A DNA stretch of 64,000 bases from RUG563 sp045589355 (lineage in GTDB: Bacteria; Bacillota; Clostridia; Christensenellales; Aristaeellaceae), in contig JAZNOW010000013.1 of assembly GCA_045589355.1 (NCBI GenBank), forward strand, positions 1-64,000. Direction: 5' to 3'. How positions within the stretch are numbered: the first letter of the stretch is position 1; each line of letters opens with the position of its first letter. The notes beneath the pieces are model-generated. The model did no database searches, was not told the DNA's origin, and was given only the letters and a program-made list of their open reading frames with translations. A program made the translations under genes and the position numbers. Shown here in pieces: positions 19,213-26,563 of this stretch.

Positions 19213-20463
19213 ATGCCCAGGATCATTCTGCCCCGGGAATTTCTGAACCCCGTTTACCGTCCCCATCTGACGAACCGGGACCGCTACCAGGTTTTCTTTG
19301 GCGGTGCCGGCAGCGGCAAAAGCGTGTTTCTGGCCACCCGGTGCGTGCTGGATGTGCTGCAGGGGCGCAACGTGCTCATTGTGCGCAAAGTGGGGCGCAC
19401 GCTGCGTTCTTCCTGCTGGAACGAAGTGCAAAAGGCCATCCGCCGGCTGGGGCTCTCGCCAATGTTTTCCATCCATAAGTCGGAAAACACCATCGAAGCC
19501 CGAAACAACGGTTGCCAGATCCTTTTTGCAGGGCTGGACGATGCGGAAAAGATCAAGTCCATCACGCCCAAATGCGGCGTGATCACCGATATCTGGATGG
19601 AGGAAGCCACCGAATGCTCCTATGAAGATTTCAAACAGCTGGACAAGCGCCTGCGGGGCCAGAGCCGGCACGAAAAGCGGTTCACGTTTTCCTTCAATCC
19701 CATTTATCAGCGGCACTGGCTGTTCCGCCAGTTCTTTTCCATCTGGCAGGACGGCAAAAAGCTGTGCCGGGAAAAGGGCATCACCCTCCTCAAAACCACC
19801 TACCTGGACAACCGCTTCCTTACCCCGGACGACCGGGCTGCCCTGGAAGGGGAAAAGGATCCTTACTTCTATCAGGTATACACCCTGGGGAACTGGGGCG
19901 TGATGGGGGATGTGATCTTCCGCCATTGGCGCACGGAGGACCTGACGGAAGTGACGGAACGCTTTTCGCCCCACCTGTACGGGCTGGATTTCGGCTTTGC
20001 CAAGGACCCCTGCGCCGCCGTCTGCTGTGCGCTGGACAGGAAAAACAAGCGGGTGTATGTGTTTCGCGAATTGTATGAAAAGGGGCTGATCAATGCCCGT
20101 CTGGCGGAACGCCTGAAGGACTTCTGCGGCCATGCACCCATCGTATGCGACAGCGCCGAGCCAAAGTCCATTGCGGAGCTCAGGTCCCACGGCATTCAGG
20201 CACTGGCGGCAAAAAAGGGGAAGGACAGCGTGCTGCACGGCATCCAGTGGCTGCAGGGGTATGAAATTGTGGCGGATGTCCGCTGCGTTCACCTGAAAGA
20301 GGAGCTTACCCTCTACCAATGGCAGCAGGATGCATCCGGCCGCACCATCCCCCTTCCCGAAGACAAAAACAACCACCTCATCGACGCCCTGCGCTATGCG
20401 CTGGAACACGAAAGCACCTGCCGCAGGGCCACCACCGCCGGAAAAGGAGAATTAGGTTTATGA
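19213..20463 (+). CDS. Terminase large subunit, PBSX family
   Basis: 416 residues, RBS GGAGGGG. The ATPase half has Walker A GGAGSGKS (30-37) and Walker B VITDIWMEEATE (about 121-132). The RNase H-like nuclease half has YGLDFGFAKDP (about 256), the second Asp in CDSAEPKS and the third in LIDALRYALE. All catalytic positions appear intact. It packages DNA through the portal; PBSX-type terminases often package headfuls of non-specific DNA. The stop overlaps the portal start at 20460. Confidence 0.93.
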   Translation: MPRIILPREFLNPVYRPHLTNRDRYQVFFGGAGSGKSVFLATRCVLDVLQGRNVLIVRKVGRTLRSSCWNEVQKAIRRLGLSPMFSIHKSENTIEARNNGCQILFAGLDDAEKIKSITPKCGVITDIWMEEATECSYEDFKQLDKRLRGQSRHEKRFTFSFNPIYQRHWLFRQFFSIWQDGKKLCREKGITLLKTTYLDNRFLTPDDRAALEGEKDPYFYQVYTLGNWGVMGDVIFRHWRTEDLTEVTERFSPHLYGLDFGFAKDPCAAVCCALDRKNKRVYVFRELYEKGLINARLAERLKDFCGHAPIVCDSAEPKSIAELRSHGIQALAAKKGKDSVLHGIQWLQGYEIVADVRCVHLKEELTLYQWQQDASGRTIPLPEDKNNHLIDALRYALEHESTCRRATTAGKGELGL

Positions 20464-21785
20464 TCATCCGATCCAAAGAACACATGCAGCCGGCTTTCCG
20501 GGACAAGCTGCTGCGCAGTGTGCTCAGCGAGTTTTTGCTGGACAGGCCCCAGCGGGAAAAGCTGCGCAGCTATTATGAAAACCGGCACCCTATTCTGGAC
20601 CGCAGCCGGGAAAAGGGCCTGCCCAACAATTGCCTGGCCCACGGTTTTGCCCGGTATATCACCACCATGGCCGCCGGCTATCTGCTGGGCAAGCCCGTTG
20701 CTTATCAGTCTCCCGGCCAGGAAGAAGCGCTGAGGCTTTTGCTCCGTGCCTATGAAGAAACGGATGTGAGCAGCCAGGATGCGGAGCTGGCCCGGATGGC
20801 GTCCATTTACGGCAAGGGCGTGGAACTGGTTTTTGCCGATGAAAACGCCCGTCCCCGCCTGGCCTCCCTCAGCCCCGAAAATGCCTTTGTGGTGTACGAC
20901 GCCGGCATCTCCCTAAAGCCCCTGTGCGGCGTGATGTTTTCCCAGCTGCGCAGCGTGGAAAACGTGCCGGAAGGGTACTGCATTCACCTCTACACCCCGG
21001 AACATGCGGAAATCTACCATGCGCCCCAGTTGCTGTGCTCCTCCTACGGCACTCCCCAGGTACTGCCCCACTACTTTGGCGGCGTGCCCATGATCGAGTA
21101 CTGGAACGGCGACGATGAGCAGGGGGATTTCGCTTCCGTCCTGTCCCTGATCGATGCCTACGACCGGCTGGAAAGCGACCGCGTGAACGATAAGGAACAG
21201 TTTGTGGATGCGCTGCTGGTCATCACCGGTGCCCGGCTGGAAGAGGACGAAAGGGGCCGCACGCCGGCCCAGCAGCTCCGGCAGGATAAGCTGCTTTACC
21301 TGCCCGATCAGGAAGCCGGCGCATCCTACCTTGCCCGTTCCATGCCGGAAAGTGATGTGGAAGTGCTGCGCGATGCGCTGAAAAGCGATATCCACAAGTT
21401 TTCCCTGGTGCCCGATCTTACGGACGAAAACTTTGCCGGCAATTCCAGCGGCGTGGCCATGAAGTTCAAGCTGCTGGGGCTGGACCACCTGGTGCGCATC
21501 AAGGAACGCTGGTTCCGGGAAGCGCTGCGGGAACGCATCCGCAGAATGGCCCATTTCCTTGCGGTGCAGGGGGCAAGGCCTCTGGATGCGGAACAGGTGC
21601 AGATGATTTTTGCCCGTTCCCTGCCCGTCAATGATCTGGAAATCAGCCAGACGGTGATGAACTACCGGGGCTTTGTGCCGGATGAACTGCTGCTCACCCA
21701 GGTGCCCTTTGTGCACGATGCCGCGAAAACGGCTGAAAAACTGCACGAACATGAAGAAAAGAAAGGAAGCAACGAACGTGAATGA
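20460..21785 (+). CDS. Phage portal protein (SPP1-type)
   Basis: 441 residues; the ATG at 20460 overlaps the TerL stop. The SPP1 gp6-like pattern includes an N-terminal basic helix region, YITTMAAGYLLGKPVAYQ, DRVNDKEQFVDALLVITGA and SSGVAMKFKLLGLDHLV. The portal forms the dodecameric DNA entry pore at one capsid vertex and docks TerL and the head-tail connectors. Its C-terminus is rich in Glu and Lys. The stop overlaps the start region of the scaffold gene. Confidence 0.9.
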   Translation: MIIRSKEHMQPAFRDKLLRSVLSEFLLDRPQREKLRSYYENRHPILDRSREKGLPNNCLAHGFARYITTMAAGYLLGKPVAYQSPGQEEALRLLLRAYEETDVSSQDAELARMASIYGKGVELVFADENARPRLASLSPENAFVVYDAGISLKPLCGVMFSQLRSVENVPEGYCIHLYTPEHAEIYHAPQLLCSSYGTPQVLPHYFGGVPMIEYWNGDDEQGDFASVLSLIDAYDRLESDRVNDKEQFVDALLVITGARLEEDERGRTPAQQLRQDKLLYLPDQEAGASYLARSMPESDVEVLRDALKSDIHKFSLVPDLTDENFAGNSSGVAMKFKLLGLDHLVRIKERWFREALRERIRRMAHFLAVQGARPLDAEQVQMIFARSLPVNDLEISQTVMNYRGFVPDELLLTQVPFVHDAAKTAEKLHEHEEKKGSNERE

Positions 21786-22251
21786 ACTGATCGAAGCTGC
21801 GGCTCAAGTGCCCGTTCAGGAGGAAGCTCCCCAGGCGGAAACGCCCTTCACCCCTGCCCAGATGCAGGCGGTACTGCAGGCCGTTTCCGATGCGGTTGCC
21901 GCCCATCAGGCGGCCGCTTCTAAGGAAGCACAGCAGAAGGAAGAACATTTTGCCGAAACGGAAAACGCCCTCTCCCAGAGGGAAGCGGCCATCCGCGAGC
22001 GGGAAATGCGCGCATTTGCCAGGGAACAGCTGCTGCGCCGCAGCCTGCCGGAAGCTTTGCTGGATGCTTTGTGCTGCCGGGATGAAGAAAGCTGCATCGA
22101 AAGCCTGGATAAAGTGGAAACCGCTTTCCGTCAGGCCGTGCAGGAAGGCGTGCTGGAACGCATGCGCGGGGAAGAACCCCGCCGCACCGCCGCCCCTTCC
22201 CTTGCCGCCCTGGACGACCAGGCATACTACACCGCCACCTATCAGAAATAA
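21778..22251 (+). CDS. Phage capsid scaffolding protein
   Basis: 157 residues, GTG start at 21778 after AAAGGAAG; earlier in-frame Met codons lie inside the portal gene. A long charged helix or coiled coil (about 60-105, with REAAIREREMRAFAREQLL) and little else hydrophobic is the usual DUF4355-type scaffold pattern between portal and coat genes. It guides coat assembly and is then removed. No prohead protease is encoded, in keeping with P22-type capsids, whose scaffold exits intact. Confidence 0.8.
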   Translation: MNELIEAAAQVPVQEEAPQAETPFTPAQMQAVLQAVSDAVAAHQAAASKEAQQKEEHFAETENALSQREAAIREREMRAFAREQLLRRSLPEALLDALCCRDEESCIESLDKVETAFRQAVQEGVLERMRGEEPRRTAAPSLAALDDQAYYTATYQK

Positions 22252-22266
22252 GGAGGAAAACAATCA

Positions 22267-23382
22267 ATGGCAAATCAACTGATCACCATCAAGGAACTGG
22301 CCCGTCTCACCCTGCCCCGCCTGCTGGAGAACCTGGTGTTCCCCAACCTTTGCTACCGGGACCTGGAGCAGGATATTACCGGCCGCAAGCTGGGTGATAC
22401 CATCCAGATCCGTAAGCCTGTCAACCTGGTGGCCCACGATTTTGACCCTGCTTCCGGCGTGACCAGCCAGAACATTCAGGAAGATACCGTGGATTTCACC
22501 CTGAACCGAATTGCCACCGTGGACGTGGGCATTGAAGCGCTGGAAGGTGCTTCTTCCCTGGAAACGCTGGAACAGGTGTTCATCCAGCCTGCCGCTGCCG
22601 CCCTGGCGGAAAAGATCAATCAGGAAGGGTTGAAACTGTATCAGGATATTCCTTATGCCGTGGGCACGGCCGGCACCACTCCTTCCGCCCTGGCCGATTT
22701 CTCCGCCGCCCGCAAGGCCCTGAACCTGAACAAAGCCCCCGTCAGCGGCCGCTGTGCCGTGTGGGACGCCGAAGCGGACGCCGCTTTCACCAACCTGGAT
22801 TGCCTGGTGCATGCCGATAAAGCGGGCCGCAACGAAGCCCTGCAGGAAGGCAGCATCGGCCGCGTGATGGGCTTTGACAATTACATGAGCCAGGGCGTTG
22901 CCCGCCACGAAAGCGGCGTCACCGCTGCCGAGGGCGTGAAAGTGAACGGCGCCGTGGCCGAAGGCGCCAATACCCTGTCCGTCAAGGGCACCTCCCTGAC
23001 CGGCCAGCTGAAGAAGGGCGACCTGCTGGTGATCGACGGCAAAAACTACACCGTCATCCAGGATACCGATGCCGCTTCCGCCAATGTGATGGCCCAGGTG
23101 AAGGTGTATCCCGCCCTGCCCGAAACGATGGACGGCACCGCTGTGACCATCATGGCTTCTCACACTGCCAACCTGGCTTTCTGCCCCATGGCCTTTGCCT
23201 TTGCCACCCGTCCGCTGGTGGCCCCTGCCGGCGTGGAAAGCTATGTGACCGGCTTCAACGGCGTGAACCTGCGCGTGGTGCGCGGCTATGATATGCAGCA
23301 CAAGCGTGAACTGCTGAGCATGGACGTGCTCTATGGCTTCAAAACCCTCTATCCCGAACTGGCCGTCCGCGTGATGGGTTGA
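22267..23382 (+). CDS. Major capsid protein, P22 coat type
   Basis: 371 residues, strong RBS AAGGAGG. The HK97 fold of the P22 gp5 class is suggested by the start ITIKELARLTLPRLLENLVF, the strand pattern GDTIQIRKP and a central inserted beta-domain (about 215-290) with KKGDLLVIDGKNYTV, corresponding to the telokin-like I-domain. The end LYGFKTLYPELAVRV is also family-like. There is no N-terminal delta domain cleaved by a protease. It forms the icosahedral shell. Confidence 0.88.
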   Translation: MANQLITIKELARLTLPRLLENLVFPNLCYRDLEQDITGRKLGDTIQIRKPVNLVAHDFDPASGVTSQNIQEDTVDFTLNRIATVDVGIEALEGASSLETLEQVFIQPAAAALAEKINQEGLKLYQDIPYAVGTAGTTPSALADFSAARKALNLNKAPVSGRCAVWDAEADAAFTNLDCLVHADKAGRNEALQEGSIGRVMGFDNYMSQGVARHESGVTAAEGVKVNGAVAEGANTLSVKGTSLTGQLKKGDLLVIDGKNYTVIQDTDAASANVMAQVKVYPALPETMDGTAVTIMASHTANLAFCPMAFAFATRPLVAPAGVESYVTGFNGVNLRVVRGYDMQHKRELLSMDVLYGFKTLYPELAVRVMG

Positions 23383-23393
23383 GGAATAGGACC

Positions 23394-23693
23394 ATGGATA
23401 ACCAGCAGAAACTTTCGCTGATGCGCACGCATCTGCCGGGGGAGGAGGTTCCGGAAGGGCTGCTATTGTCCCTGCTGGAGGATGCGGCGGCCCTTATCTG
23501 CGCCCTCACCTGGCGCAAGGAAGTGCCTGCGGAACTGGAAAATGCGCAGGTGCGGCTGGCGGTGGTGTTCTATAACCGCATGGGCATGGAAGGGGAAAAG
23601 GATCATCAGGAGGGCGACGTGAAGCGCTCTGTGACCGACCTGCCCGATGCCCTGCGCAAGGAAATTTTTTCTTTCCGCCGGGCCTGTACCTGA
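23394..23693 (+). CDS. Head-tail connector (gp6-like)
   Basis: 99 residues from the ATG at 23394. The helical protein has an LLLSLLEDAAALICALTWR motif and a late VKRSVTDLPDALRKEIFSFRR, as in Phage_connect_1/gp6-type adaptors that bind the portal ring. It is the first of four small connector genes between coat and tail-tube genes. Confidence 0.75.
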   Translation: MDNQQKLSLMRTHLPGEEVPEGLLLSLLEDAAALICALTWRKEVPAELENAQVRLAVVFYNRMGMEGEKDHQEGDVKRSVTDLPDALRKEIFSFRRACT

Positions 23694-23712
23694 AGAAGGA
23701 GGGGAAACAGCA

Positions 23713-23973
23713 ATGCGTTTGTTTCAGCGCCATCTGATGCGTGTGCAGGCAAACGGCCGGCTTCTTTACGGCTGCCTGCGCCCCCTTTCCGGCAATCTGC
23801 AGCAGGAAATGTACGGCACCTTTGTGCAGGACGTGAAGCGGCTTCTGCTTCCCCGGGGCACCCTGCTTCACGCCGGGGACCGGCTGGAAACGGAGGAAGG
23901 GCCATATGTGTGCCTTTCGGTGCGGTTCCTGCCCGGCCATGTGCAGGCGGATATCAGGCGGTGCCTCAAATGA
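23713..23973 (+). CDS. Small head-closure protein (putative)
   Basis: 86 residues from the ATG at 23713 (RBS AGGAGGGG). It is a basic, mostly beta protein (VQANGRLLYGCL, GPYVCLSVRF). No family is recognised. Its place between the gp6-like connector and the gp10-like protein is where head-closure (stopper) proteins usually lie. The stop overlaps the next start at 23970. Confidence 0.55.
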   Translation: MRLFQRHLMRVQANGRLLYGCLRPLSGNLQQEMYGTFVQDVKRLLLPRGTLLHAGDRLETEEGPYVCLSVRFLPGHVQADIRRCLK

Positions 23974-24296
23974 GGAACGCATATCGTCTTCGCCAACGGC
24001 TGCATGGCATGCAGCAAAAAGCGGGGGAGGCGGCCGAAAGGGCCGCTTCCCTGGGGGCGCAGAAGGCCCTGCAATGGGCGCAGAGCCTGGTGCCTGTGCG
24101 CACCGGGCGGCTGCAGGCTTCATTGCAAAAGAAGGAGCAGGGCGGAAGCGCCAGGGTGTTTGCCCGGGTGCACTACGCCCTGTATGTGGAGCGCGGTACC
24201 CGCCGCATGGCCGCCCGGCCTTACCTGGCCCCGGCGTTCCGCAGGGCCGTACAGGAAACGCCCTTTGATCAAATTTTCAGGGAGACAGTTTTATGA
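23970..24296 (+). CDS. HK97 gp10-like head-tail joining protein
   Basis: 108 residues from the ATG at 23970, overlapping the upstream stop. SLVPVRTGRLQASL, then VHYALYVERGTRRMAARPYL and the C-terminal tail, is the recognisable gp10 signature of the neck or tail-completion protein. It is very basic. The stop overlaps the next gene's start. Confidence 0.88.
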   Translation: MRNAYRLRQRLHGMQQKAGEAAERAASLGAQKALQWAQSLVPVRTGRLQASLQKKEQGGSARVFARVHYALYVERGTRRMAARPYLAPAFRRAVQETPFDQIFRETVL

Positions 24297-24655
24297 TCGA
24301 TATGAAACAGGCCATGCTTTCGGCCCTTTCCTCCCTTCCGGCCTGCACGGCGGAAAGCTGGGAAAAGGAAGAAAAGCCCCTGCCCATCGTGGTGGTGGGG
24401 GATGCCCAGCGCAGCGTGCTGGCCCGGGCGGACGGCATGCCCTATCTGGAAAGCTACCGGGCCCAGGTGGATGTGTATGCCGCGTCGCTTGCCCAGGCAG
24501 ACGCCCTTTGCGCTCAGGCGGATGCGGCGCTTCACGCCCTGGGGCTCAGCCGGGAGAATTTTTCCCAGGATTTTCGGGACGAAGCGTTTGCTTATCACAG
24601 AACAATGGTTTATAAGGCCGTGCTTTGCGGCCAGTGGATCTATCAGGAGGGATAA
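24293..24655 (+). CDS. Tail terminator / minor capsid-like protein
   Basis: 120 residues, ATG overlapping the upstream stop. The fold pattern LPIVVVGDAQ, YLESYRAQVDVYAASLAQAD and AYHRTMVYKAVL is like DUF3168/gp17-type tail-completion proteins that cap the tail tube. The family call is by position and pattern. Confidence 0.65.
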   Translation: MIDMKQAMLSALSSLPACTAESWEKEEKPLPIVVVGDAQRSVLARADGMPYLESYRAQVDVYAASLAQADALCAQADAALHALGLSRENFSQDFRDEAFAYHRTMVYKAVLCGQWIYQEG

Positions 24656-24657
24656 TC

Positions 24658-25062
24658 ATGGTACAAAAAGCAATGGGCACAACCCTTTCGTGCCTGATGA
24701 ATGAGGAACAGGTGCTGATCGGCGCCCTGCGTTCCATCAGCGAGATCCGGGCGGAAACGGAAGCAGTGGACGTGACGCCGCTGGATGCCCCGGAGGGCTT
24801 CCGCACCTATGCCCCCGGTGTGAAAAACATGGGGGAAGTGACGCTGGAAGGCTTTCATGAAAAAAATCAGCCCGGCCAGCAGATGCTGCGCAGGCTGTTT
24901 GATGACGGCGCCACTGCAGCCTTTACCGTCACCTTTCCCGATGATACCGCCGTTTCCTTTGACGCATTTGTGAAAAGCTATGCCTTTTCCAATGTGGAAG
25001 TGGAAGGCGTGGTGCATTTTACGGCGGTGCTGTGCCTGTCCGGCCCGGTTGAGGTGGCATGA
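24658..25062 (+). CDS. Major tail (tube) protein
   Basis: 134 residues from the ATG at 24658, RBS AGGAGG. The small beta protein fits tail-tube subunits: GEVTLEGFHEKNQPGQQML, FTVTFPDDTAVSFDAFV and a C-terminal VHFTAVLCLSGPV. Such subunits stack as hexameric rings. It is short but in range. The gene order (terminator, tube, chaperones, tape measure) is conserved in siphophages. Confidence 0.75.
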   Translation: MVQKAMGTTLSCLMNEEQVLIGALRSISEIRAETEAVDVTPLDAPEGFRTYAPGVKNMGEVTLEGFHEKNQPGQQMLRRLFDDGATAAFTVTFPDDTAVSFDAFVKSYAFSNVEVEGVVHFTAVLCLSGPVEVA

Positions 25063-25358
25063 ACGGCGTGGTGGTGATAGGCGGGAAGGAGCATGCCCTG
25101 CGTTTTTCGGTGAATCATGTGTGCGTGATGGAGGAAACCGAAGGGAAAGCCCTGCCCGCCCTGATGGATGGCAGTTTGCTGGGCATGCGGGCGCTGCTTT
25201 GGTGCGGGCTGATGGAGGAAGGCATCACCCGCCAGCAGGCCGGGGAAATGCTGCAGTGCTATTTTACAGACGGCGGCAGTGTGAAGGAATTGGCCCGGGT
25301 GCTTGCTCAGGCGCTTTCGGACGCCGGTTATTTCCATCTGTCTGAGGAGGAAGGATGA
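25059..25358 (+). CDS. Tail assembly chaperone
   Basis: 99 residues; the ATG overlaps the tube gene stop. HALRFSVNHVCVMEETEGKAL and a helical C-terminal half are like the DUF6096/Phage_TAC class. Such chaperones coat the tape measure protein during tail assembly. It is followed with ATGA overlap by a second small gene, the arrangement that in other phages uses a frameshift. Confidence 0.7.
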   Translation: MNGVVVIGGKEHALRFSVNHVCVMEETEGKALPALMDGSLLGMRALLWCGLMEEGITRQQAGEMLQCYFTDGGSVKELARVLAQALSDAGYFHLSEEEG

Positions 25359-25645
25359 ATTTGCGCCGGCAGGTGCGGCTTTTGCAGCAGCAGGCAGCCC
25401 GGATGGGCGTCCCCGGTACGGAGCGTTTTTTTGCGATGACGCCCTTTGAAATTTCCCTGCAGCTGGAGGCGTTCGCCGCTTCCCAGCGCCAGAAACTGGA
25501 GGAAATGCATGCATCTGCTCATCTGCAGGCGCTGGCCTTTCATGCACCCCGGCGGCTGCCCGTTTCGCCGCCTGTCCCTTCCGCCCGTACCATGACTCCG
25601 GAGGAAATGAAAAAGCGTCTGCTTGGCTGGCGCAGAAAGGAATGA
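25355..25645 (+). CDS. Second tail assembly chaperone-like protein
   Basis: 96 residues; the ATG overlaps the previous stop. It is basic and helical, with the TAC-type core MTPFEISLQLEAFAASQRQK. Here the two chaperone parts are separate overlapping ORFs; whether a frameshift also joins them is not evident. Confidence 0.6.
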   Translation: MNLRRQVRLLQQQAARMGVPGTERFFAMTPFEISLQLEAFAASQRQKLEEMHASAHLQALAFHAPRRLPVSPPVPSARTMTPEEMKKRLLGWRRKE

Positions 25646-25649
25646 AACC

Positions 25650-26204
25650 ATGACGTTGGAAGAATTATCGGTGGTGTTCAGTGCCGATGTGGGCCCCTTT
25701 GCCGATGCGGTGGGGAGCATGCAGGGGCTGGTGGCGGAAGCAGAGCAGATTGCTCAAAGCCTGGTGGGCACCTTTACCCAGGCCGGTTATCAGGCGGCAC
25801 AGGGGCTGGAGATGGGCCTATTGTCCGGCAAAAGCGGTGTGACCGCTGCCGCACAGGCCCTGGCCGATGCCGCTACCCAGGCCCTGAAAGGCTCCTTGCA
25901 GATCCATTCCCCGTCCCGGGTAACGCAGCAGATGGGCCGGATGTTTGATCTGGGTTTTCTCAACGGCCTTTTGCAGGAAATGCCCAGGGTGGAGCAGGAA
26001 AGCCGTTCCCTTGGCATGAAAGCGGCCGGGGCTTTGGAAGGCGCAGCGCCTGCCGGTGAATTTGCTGCGAATGCGCAGGTGCAAAGTCCGCCTGTCCATG
26101 TAACGGTGCCGCTGGAAATTGACGGTTACCGCCTGGGCCTTGCCGTGATCGAAAACCTGAACCGCGTTACCCAGTCCACCGGAAGGGTGGAATTGAACCT
26201 GTAA
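25650..26204 (+). CDS. Miniature tail tape measure protein
   Basis: 184 residues from the ATG at 25650. It matches only the conserved end of long tape measure proteins: alternating small-residue helices (GLEMGLLSGKSGVTAAAQAL, then ADAATQALKGSL) leading to the signature IHSPSRVTQQMGRMF and GFLNGLLQEM. The usual several-hundred-residue coiled coil is absent. Since tape measure length sets tail length (about 0.15 nm per residue), the tail would be under about 30 nm. There is no frameshift or remnant around it, so it does not look like a recent deletion. Confidence 0.75.
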   Translation: MTLEELSVVFSADVGPFADAVGSMQGLVAEAEQIAQSLVGTFTQAGYQAAQGLEMGLLSGKSGVTAAAQALADAATQALKGSLQIHSPSRVTQQMGRMFDLGFLNGLLQEMPRVEQESRSLGMKAAGALEGAAPAGEFAANAQVQSPPVHVTVPLEIDGYRLGLAVIENLNRVTQSTGRVELNL

Positions 26205-26217
26205 GGAGGAAACAAAA

Positions 26218-26562
26218 ATGATTCGGATTGAGCAATGGCCACTTCCTGCCCCGGCGGCCTTTTCGGTGGAAATTTTCAGCCGCGCCGGCAGCGAAAAAAT
26301 CAATACGCTGGGCCAGAGGGTGTTTGACGGGCGCAGGGAAAAGAGGCGGCTGAACATGCGCTGGAACCGGATGGAGGGGGACGTGCTGGCCCGGCTGTTT
26401 GCCCTATTGGATGAAAACGCAAGCGTCTCCGTCACCTACCCCGATCCCGTGGATGGGGAAAAGCAGATCCGCTGTTATGTAGTATCCCGGGGTGCCCGGG
26501 TGTGGCGCTACAGGGACGGGGCTGCCTGGGCTGACGTGCAGCTGAACCTGGAGGAAATGTAA
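26218..26562 (+). CDS. Tail protein, DUF6711-like
   Basis: 114 residues, RBS AAGGAGG. The beta protein FSVEIFSRAGSEKINTLGQ, NMRWNRMEGDVLARLF and a final WADVQLNLEEM is like small tail proteins (DUF6711) found between the tape measure and the tail hub, a position often held by distal tail proteins. The precise function is unknown. Confidence 0.6.
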   Translation: MIRIEQWPLPAPAAFSVEIFSRAGSEKINTLGQRVFDGRREKRRLNMRWNRMEGDVLARLFALLDENASVSVTYPDPVDGEKQIRCYVVSRGARVWRYRDGAAWADVQLNLEEM

Positions 26563-26563
26563 C

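Noticed and set aside
18521..20409. Long minus-strand frames over the terminase genes
   Set aside because: Shadows of the TerL and bofA coding sequence; no domain or start signal.
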